Below are positions 18,126 through 26,928 of a stretch of 51,370 bases of DNA, piece by piece. Every line of letters begins with the position of its first letter. Within the stretch, counting starts at the first letter, position 1. The stretch spans positions 1 to 51,370 of the forward strand of contig JAEWAY010000019.1 in the NCBI GenBank assembly GCA_023391415.1, written 5' to 3'. The stretch is from Bacteroidota bacterium (GTDB taxonomy: Bacteria; Bacteroidota; Bacteroidia; Cytophagales; Cytophagaceae). The notes under the pieces are model-generated. The model was not told where the DNA came from and searched no databases. It saw only the letters and a list, made by a program, of their open reading frames with translations. The position numbers and the translations under genes are program-made.

Positions 18126-18738
18126 AAACATATGTTGCCTGATCGTTATTTTTATGGCCACTGATTTACTGGCTCAGGATATGGTCAAAGTGTATTATGA
18201 CAATGGTAACCTTAAATCCGAAGGATTGTTGAAGGATGGCCGGAGAGAAGGATGCTGGCGATTTTATTACCCCAACCAGCTTCCGAACTCGGAAGAGTGC
18301 TATCTGGATGGACAGTTACATGGTACGGTCAAGAGCTACGATTTTGAGGGGAGGCTGATCAGTATAGAGAATTATCAAAATGGAATGGAGCAGGACTCCG
18401 CGTTTTATTACTATCCGGAGGGTATGTTGAAGCGCAAGGGCGTATTTAAGGATGGACTTTACGAGGGCGTCTGGCTGAGTTATCATGAAAATGGCCGCCT
18501 GAGCCAATTCGGGGAATATGTGCTGGGGATGCCGGATGGTCCCTGGCGTTTTTATGATATGGAAGGCAATATGACCCATGAAGGGGAGTACAGGGAAGCC
18601 AAAGAGACAGGTTTGTGGAAAATATACGATTCCAGAGGTTTCCTATATGAAGAAGGTGAAATGGACGCTGGTACCCGTATAGGAGTATGGCGCCAGTATA
18701 ATAAAAAGGGAAAAGTAGTCAAAACGCGACTTTATTAA
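18112..18738 (+). CDS. Second secreted MORN-repeat protein
   Basis: A 208-residue protein with a signal peptide ending LLAQ and about eight MORN-type repeats (DNGNLKSEGLLKDGRREGCW, HENGRLSQFGEY and so on). It starts inside the last codons of the larger MORN gene and is therefore translationally coupled to it. It looks like a shortened duplicate of its neighbour, and both products should act in the same compartment. A short GC stem (CGCGACT/AGTCGCG) spans its stop codon. Confidence 0.88.
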   Translation: MWIYKNICCLIVIFMATDLLAQDMVKVYYDNGNLKSEGLLKDGRREGCWRFYYPNQLPNSEECYLDGQLHGTVKSYDFEGRLISIENYQNGMEQDSAFYYYPEGMLKRKGVFKDGLYEGVWLSYHENGRLSQFGEYVLGMPDGPWRFYDMEGNMTHEGEYREAKETGLWKIYDSRGFLYEEGEMDAGTRIGVWRQYNKKGKVVKTRLY

Positions 18739-18746
18739 GAGTCGCG

Positions 18747-19277
18747 CTATTGGGTCGTCCCCTGCCTATACCGCTCGTTTAGCTGATATTCGAGATCATT
18801 AAGGCAGTTTTTTACAACCGGTTCATAAAGTTGTACTTTTTCCATCTGACTTAAGGAATCATGGGAAAGCAGATCATTAATGGAAAACTCCTCCGTCATT
18901 TTTTCGGTAGTGCACTGACAATAATCCTCCGCTAGGTCTTCGTCGCCCGAGGAAAGCTGTTCCTGGCTCACATATAGTTGTATACATTCCGAGGTGAGGC
19001 TTTTCTTATCGGTATCCGACCAGGCGCGTCCTTTGGTGACCGGAGCGAATTCTACCGATTTGTCCGGATTGTTTTGGATGACAGTGATAATACCGAAGAA
19101 ACTCAGAAGAAAAGCGAATCCTTTGGCCTTTTTGGTGTGCTTCAACAACCAGAAATCATATTCCTCCTTCGAGTCCCGGGTTTTTAGCAGAGGCTTAAGA
19201 ATCTTAAAGACAAACAGAAAGATCGTGACACCGATTATGAGTGAAATCACCCCGCTTATAAACAAAAACTTCTCCAT
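18747..19277 (-). CDS. Two-TM protein with an extracytoplasmic CxC-containing domain
   Basis: A 176-residue protein with membrane helices at about 4-28 and 52-68, a short basic cytoplasmic loop between them, and a C-terminal domain of about 100 residues. That domain holds four cysteines, C98, C120, C122 and C158, in the arrangement C-x21-CxC-x35-C with DYCQCTTEKM. Similar YCxC helical domains occur in small Bacteroidota envelope proteins of unknown function; the cysteines may form disulfides. It is convergent with the MORN pair and upstream of nadE on the same strand. No family name can be given with confidence. Confidence 0.7.
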   Translation of the reverse strand: MEKFLFISGVISLIIGVTIFLFVFKILKPLLKTRDSKEEYDFWLLKHTKKAKGFAFLLSFFGIITVIQNNPDKSVEFAPVTKGRAWSDTDKKSLTSECIQLYVSQEQLSSGDEDLAEDYCQCTTEKMTEEFSINDLLSHDSLSQMEKVQLYEPVVKNCLNDLEYQLNERYRQGTTQ

Positions 19278-19370
19278 CGCTTTTCAACATCTCATTTAAT
19301 GGATTAACTCCGCGGGCTATGATCTGTTAAGCGAATCGGACGATATTTTCAGAATACTGGAAGAACGTTT

Positions 19371-21233
19371 CTATTCCGGCAGCCGTTCGAGCCGTTCAAG
19401 TTCCTGATTGAATGAACCGCTTAATATGGGAAACCGGCACCATGATTTGGGGTCTATGTTGAAATCGTCAAGATGAAAGGATGGAGCGACGCGTTCCCTT
19501 TTCCATTGATTGCGCGACCACATTTTGTAGAATTTGATGATATGTCTTTTCAGCGTCGCCGGATCTTCCAGGTTTTTTTCCTTTAATATTTCGTAGGCTT
19601 CCAGCGGCGATTTCCGGTCTCGGATGGCTTGTAGCTCGATTTGCAAGAGGATATGATAAGGCATGAGATCCTTTTCGTCCGTCTGCGCGTGGGCTTCCGG
19701 GCGTAACTCCGCGGTTGGCGGCAAGATGTTGACATGACTCAGGCCAGGTTGATCCAGGTTCTTTTCCGCCCATATAAGCCATTCGCGGATAAAGGGCTTA
19801 TCCACTCCCGCGATGGGCGCGATACTTCCAGAGGTATCTCCGTCCATGGTGGCATAGCCTACGTCACCCTCGCTCCGGTTGCTGGTCGTGATAAGCAAGG
19901 CGTTTTTTATATTAGCCAGCATCCAGATGATGGGTGAGCGGGCTCTGGCCTGTATGTTTTGCAACGCGATATCGTCTGTATGCCAGCTTAGAGCGCGCTG
20001 TAGCGCTTTTTCGATCGTATGGGTGTACGCGTCTACGGAAGTATCGATCGCCCAGTGGTGGAAGGTGGCTCCGATGGAGCGCGAGAGCTCTCTGGCCGCG
20101 TTTAGTGTGACCTGGCCTGAATTTTTCGTAGCCTGATATACAGTAGTCAGAAGTTGGCTCGTCAGGCTTTGTATGGTATCCGTTTCATCACCATGGGATA
20201 AGTTTAGCTTTTGCCTGAATGTCCGAGTCCCGAGTTCCTTGACGCCTCTTTTTATCATTTCGGATACCATGACCGCGCAGGCGGAAGAGTCCGCGCCCCC
20301 GCTTAAGGAAAGTACAAAGCCTGAACTCCGGCTTTTTCGCAGATAATCGAATAGCCCCAGGGATGTCGCCTCCCAAAACTCATATTCCTTTTCCCGTTCA
20401 TCGCGCGCCAGTTCGTTTTCCAGAGCGATGTTTTTCTCAAAATCGATATCCGCGTATACGAGATTGGTATTTTTGAAGGAAAAGCGATGATTGCGTTGTA
20501 GCATTTTTCCCTCGTTGTAAATAAGAACCTCGCCATCGTAGATGATCCGTCCGGCCTCATTGCCGAGGAGGTTGGCGTATATATAGGCGCAATGGAAGGT
20601 TTTTGAGCTGGAAGATATCAGCTTATACCGGAACGCGGATTTTCCGAAAGAGAAATGACTGGCGCTCGGGTTCATAATCAGGTCAATCCCCCGAGTGGAC
20701 AGGCGATGGGCGGGCCTGGCCGGGTCGGCTACCCAGGCGTCTTCGCAGATTTCGAAACCGATACGGGCGCCATGACTTTCTATTATAATCTCTCCAAAAG
20801 GAACTGTTTCCCCATCGATCGTCCATTGGATGATTTCCCCGGCTTTCCAGGATGTAAACCAACGAGGTTCATAGTGTACACCATCTCCGGCCAGAAATTG
20901 CTTAGCGGCGATCCCCTTGATTTTCCTGTTTTCAATGAAGGCGCCGCAGTTGTATAGTTTGTCGTCGATACGAATAGGCAGCCCTATGGCTACCGCGATA
21001 TCATGACAGTAATCACGTAGAGAAAGCAACAGTTCCAACGCTTTTTCGGGAACCCACTGGCTCAGGAATAAGTCTTCGCATCCGTAGCCGGTTACGCATA
21101 ATTCGGGAAGACATAGAATCTGAATGTCGCTATGCCGGGCTTCGTCAATCGCGTTCCGGATATTGTCGATATTGTTTTCCCAGTCGATGGGAGTTTGGTT
21201 GAGCGCGGCTCCTCCGATTCTTATATAAGCCAT
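19371..21233 (-). CDS. nadE: Glutamine-dependent NAD+ synthetase
   Basis: A 620-residue two-domain enzyme that makes NAD+ from nicotinic acid adenine dinucleotide, ATP and glutamine. The N-terminal nitrilase-type glutaminase domain has the Glu-Lys-Cys triad: E44 in CLPELCVTGYG, K111 in AAKQFLAGDG and C163 in FEICEDAW. The C-terminal synthetase domain has the PP-loop SGGADSS (311-317), and further conserved segments TSNRSEGDVGYATMDGD and KWKR-like NQWKRERVAPSFH. The start at MAYIRIGGAALNQ matches the family; a frame extension of 13 residues upstream is not conserved. The gene appears monocistronic. Confidence 0.97.
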   Translation of the reverse strand: MAYIRIGGAALNQTPIDWENNIDNIRNAIDEARHSDIQILCLPELCVTGYGCEDLFLSQWVPEKALELLLSLRDYCHDIAVAIGLPIRIDDKLYNCGAFIENRKIKGIAAKQFLAGDGVHYEPRWFTSWKAGEIIQWTIDGETVPFGEIIIESHGARIGFEICEDAWVADPARPAHRLSTRGIDLIMNPSASHFSFGKSAFRYKLISSSSKTFHCAYIYANLLGNEAGRIIYDGEVLIYNEGKMLQRNHRFSFKNTNLVYADIDFEKNIALENELARDEREKEYEFWEATSLGLFDYLRKSRSSGFVLSLSGGADSSACAVMVSEMIKRGVKELGTRTFRQKLNLSHGDETDTIQSLTSQLLTTVYQATKNSGQVTLNAARELSRSIGATFHHWAIDTSVDAYTHTIEKALQRALSWHTDDIALQNIQARARSPIIWMLANIKNALLITTSNRSEGDVGYATMDGDTSGSIAPIAGVDKPFIREWLIWAEKNLDQPGLSHVNILPPTAELRPEAHAQTDEKDLMPYHILLQIELQAIRDRKSPLEAYEILKEKNLEDPATLKRHIIKFYKMWSRNQWKRERVAPSFHLDDFNIDPKSWCRFPILSGSFNQELERLERLPE

Positions 21234-21395
21234 TTTATGTCGCTTCGCTATCGTTTTGACAAAAGAACACAATTTTTGGCAATTATGATACGATTGGTCG
21301 CCCCGGGATGAAATTGGACGGGACTACGGGAATGAAAAGAAGGAGATCGGGAACGGACGCGCGTTGTTTTTCACGCCTTGTCGCTTCGAAGAAGA

Positions 21396-22121
21396 TCAGG
21401 TGAGAATGGAAAGCTTTTGACAGGCGTTTTCCGCCGCGGCCTGCTCCGCCTTTTTTTTGCTGAGGCCATTTCCCTGACTGACCGGTTCGTTTTCTATCAG
21501 CACTTCAGAGGTAAACTCCTTATGATTTTTGCCCGAAATTTCCTTAATAAGCACAAACTTGATATCCTTATTGGTTTTTTGAGCCCATTCGATCAGGATA
21601 CTTTTAAAGTTTTTATTAACGGATACAATTTCTTTCAGGTCGAAATTTGGTCCGATCAGTTTGTCAATGATAAACTTTTTGCAGTTTTTAAAACCTTTAT
21701 CCAGAAATACGGCGCCAATCAGCGCTTCAAGCGCGTCGCCATACAGGGACTTGTGGGCGTAGTTGGATTTGTAGCTATGGAAGGTCACTATCCGGTCAAG
21801 GCCGATTTTGTAGCCAAGCTTGTTCATTTCCTCTCTGTTGACGATCCGGGCGCGGATTTCTGTCAGAAAACCTTCGCTTTTGAAGGGATATTTTTTGAAA
21901 AGCAGTTCCGCCACGACGGTCCCCAATACGGAGTCCCCCAGAAATTCAAGTCGCTCGTAGGAATCGATGATATTGTCCTTGGCCGCGGATGAATGCCTTA
22001 GCGCGGTTTTATACAATACAAGATTGCCTGGCATATAGCCGGTAATATTTTTGATGGAATACATTAACTCTTTGTCACGGCCGGAGCTACGCAGCAGAGA
22101 ATATATTCCTTTGATGGACAC
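21396..22121 (-). CDS. rnc: Ribonuclease III
   Basis: A 241-residue double-strand-specific endoribonuclease for rRNA and mRNA processing. The RNase III signature ERLEFLGDSVLG carries the catalytic acidic residues, and the second cluster is DALEALIGAVFLD. A double-stranded RNA-binding domain (about 170-240) ends with GLSKKKAEQAAAENACQKL. The start is GTG and shares one base with the fabF stop (TAGTG), so translation is coupled. Together with acpP and fabF it forms the classic Bacteroidota lipid/RNase III operon. Confidence 0.97.
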   Translation of the reverse strand: MSIKGIYSLLRSSGRDKELMYSIKNITGYMPGNLVLYKTALRHSSAAKDNIIDSYERLEFLGDSVLGTVVAELLFKKYPFKSEGFLTEIRARIVNREEMNKLGYKIGLDRIVTFHSYKSNYAHKSLYGDALEALIGAVFLDKGFKNCKKFIIDKLIGPNFDLKEIVSVNKNFKSILIEWAQKTNKDIKFVLIKEISGKNHKEFTSEVLIENEPVSQGNGLSKKKAEQAAAENACQKLSILT

Positions 22122-23374
22122 TATTCGCTGTATTTTCTGAGAATGATGGAACAGTTATGACCTCCAAATCCAAATGTATTGCTTAGAGCGACGTTGATTT
22201 TTCTTTTTTGAGATTTGTTAAACGTCAGATTAAGACGGCTGTCAAAGTTTTCATCATCCGTAAAATGATTGATGGTAGGTGGCACCGTCTGGTGTTGAAT
22301 AGCCAGAATACAGGCGAGCGCTTCGATCGCCCCGGCGGCTCCGAGCAAGTGCCCTGTCATGGATTTGGTAGAGCTAATGTTCATGTTGTAAGCGTGATCT
22401 CCAAATACGGACTGAATAGCCTTTACTTCTCCAAGGTCGCCCAGTGGGGTGGAAGTGCCGTGTACATTGATATAGTCAACCTCTTCAGGCCGGATCTTGG
22501 CGTCTCTAAGCGCGTTGATCATTACATTTTTAGCTCCGAGTCCCTCTGGATGAGGGGCTGTGAGATGATGGGCGTCGGCGGACATCCCGCCACCGATTAT
22601 TTCGGCGTATATTTTCGCTCCTCGGGCTTTCGCGTGTTCGAGCTCTTCCAGTACGAGAGCCCCCGCGCCTTCGCCCAGTACAAAGCCGTCCCGGTCTTTG
22701 TCAAAGGGTCTGGAAGCGGTAGCGGGAGAGTCGTTACGCTCGGAAAGGGCTTTGAGCGCGTTGAAACCTCCGATACCGGATTCGGTAACCGCGGCCTCGG
22801 AACCGCCTGATACAATGATATCGGCCATTCCAAGACGGATATAATTGAAGGAATCTACGATCGCGTTGGTAGAGGAGGCGCAGGCGGAGACCGTGACAAA
22901 GTTCGGACCCCGAAATCCGTTACGAATGGAAATCCAGCCGGCGCTGATATCGGCGATCATCTTGGGAATAAAGAAAGGGTTAAATCGGGGGGTGCCATCT
23001 CCCAGGGCGAATTGGGATACTTCGTCCTGGAAGGTGCGTAGTCCACCGATACCCGATCCCCATATTACACCAACCCTATCGGCATTAATCTGAGACAAGT
23101 CAATTCCCGCGTCTTTGATCGCCTGATCGGAACAGACTACCGCGAATTGTGTGAAAGGGTCCATTTTTCGCGCTTCCTTGCGCTCAATGAAATCTTCCGC
23201 GTTAAAACCTTTTACCTCACAGGCGAATTTGGTTTTTGATTTCTCAGGATTGAATCTTGTTATAGGAGCGGCACCGCTTACCCCAGCCTCCAGGTTTTTC
23301 CAATATTCTTCAACATTGTTACCCAGTGGAGTAAGCGCGCCTAATCCTGTAACAACAACTCTTTTTAATGTCAT
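22121..23374 (-). CDS. fabF: 3-oxoacyl-[acyl-carrier-protein] synthase II
   Basis: A 417-residue condensing enzyme of type II fatty acid synthesis that elongates acyl-ACP with malonyl-ACP. The catalytic triad is complete: C165 in TVSACASSTNA, H305 in NVHGTSTPLGD and H342 in KSMTGHLLGAAGA. Length and motifs match FabF. It lies 45 bases downstream of acpP, which encodes its carrier protein, and its stop overlaps the rnc start. Confidence 0.98.
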   Translation of the reverse strand: MTLKRVVVTGLGALTPLGNNVEEYWKNLEAGVSGAAPITRFNPEKSKTKFACEVKGFNAEDFIERKEARKMDPFTQFAVVCSDQAIKDAGIDLSQINADRVGVIWGSGIGGLRTFQDEVSQFALGDGTPRFNPFFIPKMIADISAGWISIRNGFRGPNFVTVSACASSTNAIVDSFNYIRLGMADIIVSGGSEAAVTESGIGGFNALKALSERNDSPATASRPFDKDRDGFVLGEGAGALVLEELEHAKARGAKIYAEIIGGGMSADAHHLTAPHPEGLGAKNVMINALRDAKIRPEEVDYINVHGTSTPLGDLGEVKAIQSVFGDHAYNMNISSTKSMTGHLLGAAGAIEALACILAIQHQTVPPTINHFTDDENFDSRLNLTFNKSQKRKINVALSNTFGFGGHNCSIILRKYSE

Positions 23375-23418
23375 AAAAGATTGTAAAGTGGGGATTGATT
23401 TATTAACCTTTCGTGAGC

Positions 23419-23655
23419 TTATTTCACGTTTGCTTCAAGATAGGAAACAGCCTGACCTACTGTTGAGATGTTTTCAGCCTGCTCATCAGGAATAGAGATG
23501 TTGAATTCTTTCTCAAATTCCATGATTAATTCTACCGTGTCTAAAGAGTCGGCACCAAGATCATTGGTGAAACTTGCCTCTGGAGTAACTTCAGATTCCT
23601 CGACTCCTAGCTTGTCAACGATAATACTTTTTACTTTTTGTGCGATTTCTGACAT
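23419..23655 (-). CDS. acpP: Acyl carrier protein
   Basis: A 78-residue acidic four-helix protein that carries acyl chains during fatty acid synthesis. The phosphopantetheine attachment site is S37 in LGADSLDTVELIMEFE. The start MSEIAQKVKSI matches the family; the open frame extends 27 hydrophobic residues further upstream, but that part is promoter and leader sequence. First gene of the acpP-fabF-rnc operon. Confidence 0.98.
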   Translation of the reverse strand: MSEIAQKVKSIIVDKLGVEESEVTPEASFTNDLGADSLDTVELIMEFEKEFNISIPDEQAENISTVGQAVSYLEANVK

Positions 23656-23683
23656 TGTTTTAAGTTTTTTAGTAAAACAGGTG

Positions 23684-23715
23684 CAAAGAAATAGGAAAAA
23701 GTAATTCCAGTCAAA
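23684..23715 (-). promoter_or_regulatory. Candidate acpP promoter
   Basis: On the - strand TTTG (23712-23715) is followed after 18 bases by TATTTCTTTG (23684-23693). This approximates the Bacteroidota pattern TTTG-N19-TAnnTTTG with two extra bases inside the -7 box. It lies about 30-60 bases upstream of the acpP start. Confidence 0.35.
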
Positions 23716-23753
23716 CAAAATTTTTTTATTCTTCATCTCTTGGGATTTTCTTT

Positions 23754-23761
23754 TACCTTTG
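23754..23761 (+). promoter_or_regulatory. -7 element (TACCTTTG) of the IPExxxVDY-pyk unit
   Basis: An exact match to TAnnTTTG about 50 bases before the ATG at 23813. No good TTTG -33 box is evident. A TTG at 23759 that opens the longest reading frame is part of this element, which argues against it being the start codon. Confidence 0.5.
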
Positions 23762-23812
23762 TCGGATACTTGTAAGGATAGCGGGGCGCGGGTTCCCTAT
23801 CGGAAAAACAGC

Positions 23813-24244
23813 ATGAAAGTAACCAGGCTCAGGGTTGATTTTGACTATGATTTTCTTCTTTTTGGTCTTATATCTCCGGTAAAAGACTATAACCTCGCCT
23901 GGCATTTGAATAAATCCTTAAATTTGCGCCTGCGCAGAGAGCCCGATTTGCAGTTTGAGTTTCTTGATAAAAGTAAAATTTATATATGCAATTTTATTTT
24001 TGAAAAGGAATATAGTAGCTTTAGGCTCTTAAAAAATAAGGCCTGCGAGTTTCATAATACTTCCAAGCCTTATATAGTGCCTGAACTGAAGGAATATGAT
24101 TATCTGTTAGTCATTAAGGATGAAACGGATGAAACAGGTTCCGAAGATGTTCTGGAGTTCTTGAGGGAAGTTCCCGTTGTACAATACGTAAAAGAAATAG
24201 ATTTAATTAATCTTAGATCAAAAGAGAATTTAATTTTTAATTAA
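23813..24244 (+). CDS. IPExxxVDY family protein
   Basis: A 143-residue protein of a family found in Bacteroidota next to acpP, fabF, rnc and pyk; its function is not known. The start MKVTRLRVDFDYDF is the family-like N-terminus, and the name-giving motif appears as VPELKEYDYLLVI near residue 92, with V in place of I. It lies 3 bases before pyk and is co-transcribed with it. In many relatives the whole set runs in one direction; here acpP-fabF-rnc point the other way. Confidence 0.85.
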   Translation: MKVTRLRVDFDYDFLLFGLISPVKDYNLAWHLNKSLNLRLRREPDLQFEFLDKSKIYICNFIFEKEYSSFRLLKNKACEFHNTSKPYIVPELKEYDYLLVIKDETDETGSEDVLEFLREVPVVQYVKEIDLINLRSKENLIFN

Positions 24245-24247
24245 GCG

Positions 24248-25669
24248 ATGAACCGTTCAAAGAAAACAAAAATTATTGCCACCGTTGGTCCCGCGAGTAA
24301 TACGAAAGAAAAGTTGTGGGAACTGGTAGAAGCAGGAGTTAACATCTTCAGGCTTAATTTTTCTCATGGTACGCATGACCAGCATTTGCAGGTTATCAAG
24401 TATATAAGGGAGTTAAACGAAGAGCATAACTGCAATATCGCCATTCTCCAGGATTTGCAGGGTCCCAAAATCAGGACGGATGAAGTGGAGAATAACGGTG
24501 TCGAGCTTGTTGAAGGTGAAACGATCACGATATGCAGGGATAAAATTCTTGGCAATAGTCAGAGAATCAGCACTTCATATCAGTGTCTTACTTCCGATGT
24601 GAAGGTGGGTGACATGATTCTTATCGATGACGGTAATATCGAGCTGAAAGTGTTGGAAACAGGGAATGGAGAAGTAAAAGCGGAAATCATATATGGAGGA
24701 ATTCTTAAGTCTAGAAAAGGTATCAACCTTCCTAATACTCAGGTTTCCGAGCCTTCCCTTACCGAAAAAGACAGAAAAGACCTTGTATTCGGCCTGGAGC
24801 AGAACCTGGACTGGATCGCTTTGTCCTTTGTAAGAAAGGCGGAAGATCTTCTTGAACTGAAAGAAATTATTAAAAAGGCGAATAGCCGATCCAAAGTGAT
24901 CGCCAAAGTCGAAAAACCGGAGGCTATTCAGAATATTGACGCGGTTATAGAACATTCAGACGCTGTCATGGTGGCGAGAGGAGACCTTGGTGTTGAGATC
25001 CTGATGGAAGAAGTACCGATGCTCCAGAAAATGATTGTGGAAAAATGCAACCGACTGGGCAAGCCCGTTATCATCGCTACCCAGATGATGGAGAGCATGA
25101 TCAAGAATCCGAGACCAACCCGGGCCGAAGCCAATGACGTAGCCAACGCCATCCTTGACGGAGCGGATGTGGTGATGCTGAGCGCTGAGACCGCTTCCGG
25201 AGACTATCCGGTGCTGACGGTAAAAAGTATGAGCAGAATCTGTCTCGCTGTCGAGAAACAGGAAAGTGTATATAATAAGCGTCTGGACTTCGCGCCTGCC
25301 GATCCGGATGAATATTGCGACAGCCTTATATCGACCGCGTGCAGCCTCGCCGCGAAAGTTGGAGCCAAAGCGATTATCGGTCTTAGCCAGACAGGTTATT
25401 CCGCGTTCAGAATAGCCAGCCATCGTCCTAACTCCGATATTTTTGTTGTCACTTCCGACAAGGAGCTCTTAAGTCAGCTAAATCTGATTTGGGGAGTCAA
25501 GGGAATACTGTTTAATGAATGGTCCTCTACGGACGAAACAATCGATAGAGTCAGGGATCATCTGGTGGAGCTTGGACATTTACAGCCGGGTGACGTGTAT
25601 GTCGCTACCGCGAATATGCCGATCGCCAAAAAACAGCGCGCGAATATGCTGAAGCTTGGACTTGTATAG
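24248..25669 (+). CDS. pyk: Pyruvate kinase
   Basis: A 473-residue glycolytic enzyme converting phosphoenolpyruvate and ADP to pyruvate and ATP. The N-terminus KTKIIATVGPAS and NIFRLNFSHG, the active-site block VMVARGDLGVEI, the signature IATQMMESMIKNPRPTRAE and the C-terminal allosteric-type domain are all present. Length is normal. It follows the IPExxxVDY gene by 3 bases and is followed by a good terminator. Confidence 0.98.
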   Translation: MNRSKKTKIIATVGPASNTKEKLWELVEAGVNIFRLNFSHGTHDQHLQVIKYIRELNEEHNCNIAILQDLQGPKIRTDEVENNGVELVEGETITICRDKILGNSQRISTSYQCLTSDVKVGDMILIDDGNIELKVLETGNGEVKAEIIYGGILKSRKGINLPNTQVSEPSLTEKDRKDLVFGLEQNLDWIALSFVRKAEDLLELKEIIKKANSRSKVIAKVEKPEAIQNIDAVIEHSDAVMVARGDLGVEILMEEVPMLQKMIVEKCNRLGKPVIIATQMMESMIKNPRPTRAEANDVANAILDGADVVMLSAETASGDYPVLTVKSMSRICLAVEKQESVYNKRLDFAPADPDEYCDSLISTACSLAAKVGAKAIIGLSQTGYSAFRIASHRPNSDIFVVTSDKELLSQLNLIWGVKGILFNEWSSTDETIDRVRDHLVELGHLQPGDVYVATANMPIAKKQRANMLKLGLV

Positions 25670-25702
25670 TATCATTTAATCGGTATCTTATAATTTTCAA
25701 TG

Positions 25703-25732
25703 AAAGGGGTAAACATTTACCCCTTTTTTAAT
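25703..25732 (+). terminator. Terminator of pyk
   Basis: AAAGGGGTAA pairs with TTACCCCTTT and is followed by TTTTTT. It lies about 35 bases after the pyk stop. Confidence 0.85.
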
Positions 25733-25743
25733 TTAATAAACCT

Positions 25744-26802
25744 ATGGATTTGAATATTAAACTATTGTCAAAAATTTGTGAAATTCCGGGAGTACCTGGG
25801 CATGAGCGGAAAATTCGAAAGTTTGTGCATGATACCGTAATACCACTGACGGACGAAGTCAAGGTGGATAATATGGGAAACATTATCGCTTTGAAAAAAG
25901 GCTCTAATAATCCGGAAGGAAAAAAGGTGATGGTATCGGCTCATATGGACGAAATTGGATTTATCGTTACCCATATCGACGACAACGGCTTTGTGTGGTT
26001 CCATCCTTTGGGTGGATTTGATCCCAAGACCCTTACCGCGCAAAGAGTGATTGTGCATGGTACTTCGGATCTGATAGGCGTAATGGGAAGCAAGCCGATC
26101 CATGTCATGTCGTCTGAAGAACGCGTCAAGCCCGCGAAGATGGAAGATTTTTTTATCGACTTGGGCATGAAAAAAGAAGAAGTCGAACGCTTTGTCTCCG
26201 TCGGAAATCCAGTTTCCAGAGAACGGTCGCTGATTGAAATGGGCGATTGTGTCAATTGCAAGTCACTGGACAATCGAGTTTCAGTTTATATTCTGATCGA
26301 AGCGTTGAAGCGGCTTTCGGACATTCCTTACGATCTGTACGCGGTATTTTCAGTACAGGAAGAAGTAGGACTTCGCGGAGCCAACGTGGCGGCGCATCGG
26401 ATAAATCCCGACTTTGGCATCGCTCTGGACACGACGATCGCCTATGATGTGCCCGGCGCGTCGGGTAGAGAAAAGATCACTTCCCTCGGTAAAGGAGCGG
26501 CGATCAAGATTATGGATTCTTCGGCGATCGCGGATTATCGTATGGTGCAATATCTTAGAAATACCGCTGAACAAAAGGATATTAAATGGCAACCCGAAAT
26601 TTTGACGGCGGGCGGAACCGATACGGCTTCGGTGCAGCGTATGGGAAAAAATGGAGCGATCGCCGGAGCGATATCCATTCCGACCAGACATATTCATCAG
26701 GTGATCGAAACATGCCATAAAGAAGACATACAGGAGTGTATTCGCTTGTTGACAGCCGCGTTGGAAGAACTCAATACTTTCGATTGGAGCTGGGATAGAT
26801 AA
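25744..26802 (+). CDS. M42-family metallopeptidase (glutamyl aminopeptidase-like)
   Basis: A 352-residue cytoplasmic di-zinc aminopeptidase of the M42 (tetrahedral aminopeptidase/FrvX) family. Metal and catalytic residues lie in SAHMDEIGF (H, D), KSLDNRVSV (D), VQEEVGLRGA (Glu pair), ALDTTIAYD (D) and PTRHIHQVIE (H). M42 enzymes form large shells that trim peptides. The gene has its own start just past the pyk terminator; only a T9 run follows its stop at some distance. Confidence 0.93.
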   Translation: MDLNIKLLSKICEIPGVPGHERKIRKFVHDTVIPLTDEVKVDNMGNIIALKKGSNNPEGKKVMVSAHMDEIGFIVTHIDDNGFVWFHPLGGFDPKTLTAQRVIVHGTSDLIGVMGSKPIHVMSSEERVKPAKMEDFFIDLGMKKEEVERFVSVGNPVSRERSLIEMGDCVNCKSLDNRVSVYILIEALKRLSDIPYDLYAVFSVQEEVGLRGANVAAHRINPDFGIALDTTIAYDVPGASGREKITSLGKGAAIKIMDSSAIADYRMVQYLRNTAEQKDIKWQPEILTAGGTDTASVQRMGKNGAIAGAISIPTRHIHQVIETCHKEDIQECIRLLTAALEELNTFDWSWDR

Positions 26803-26928
26803 AAAATGCCTGGAATCAAGTGGACTTCCTCGTTTAGTTTCTCGTTTTTTTTTGCTCGTCAGGGATGTATCTGAGTGACTCCTTTTTATTATAGGACAGA
26901 TCGATGTGAACAATCGGAAGATATATTC

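Noticed and set aside
16056..18738. Reading the MORN pair as a toxin-antitoxin system
   Set aside because: The antitoxin label for YwqK-like proteins comes from one context; both products here have signal peptides and no toxin gene is nearby.
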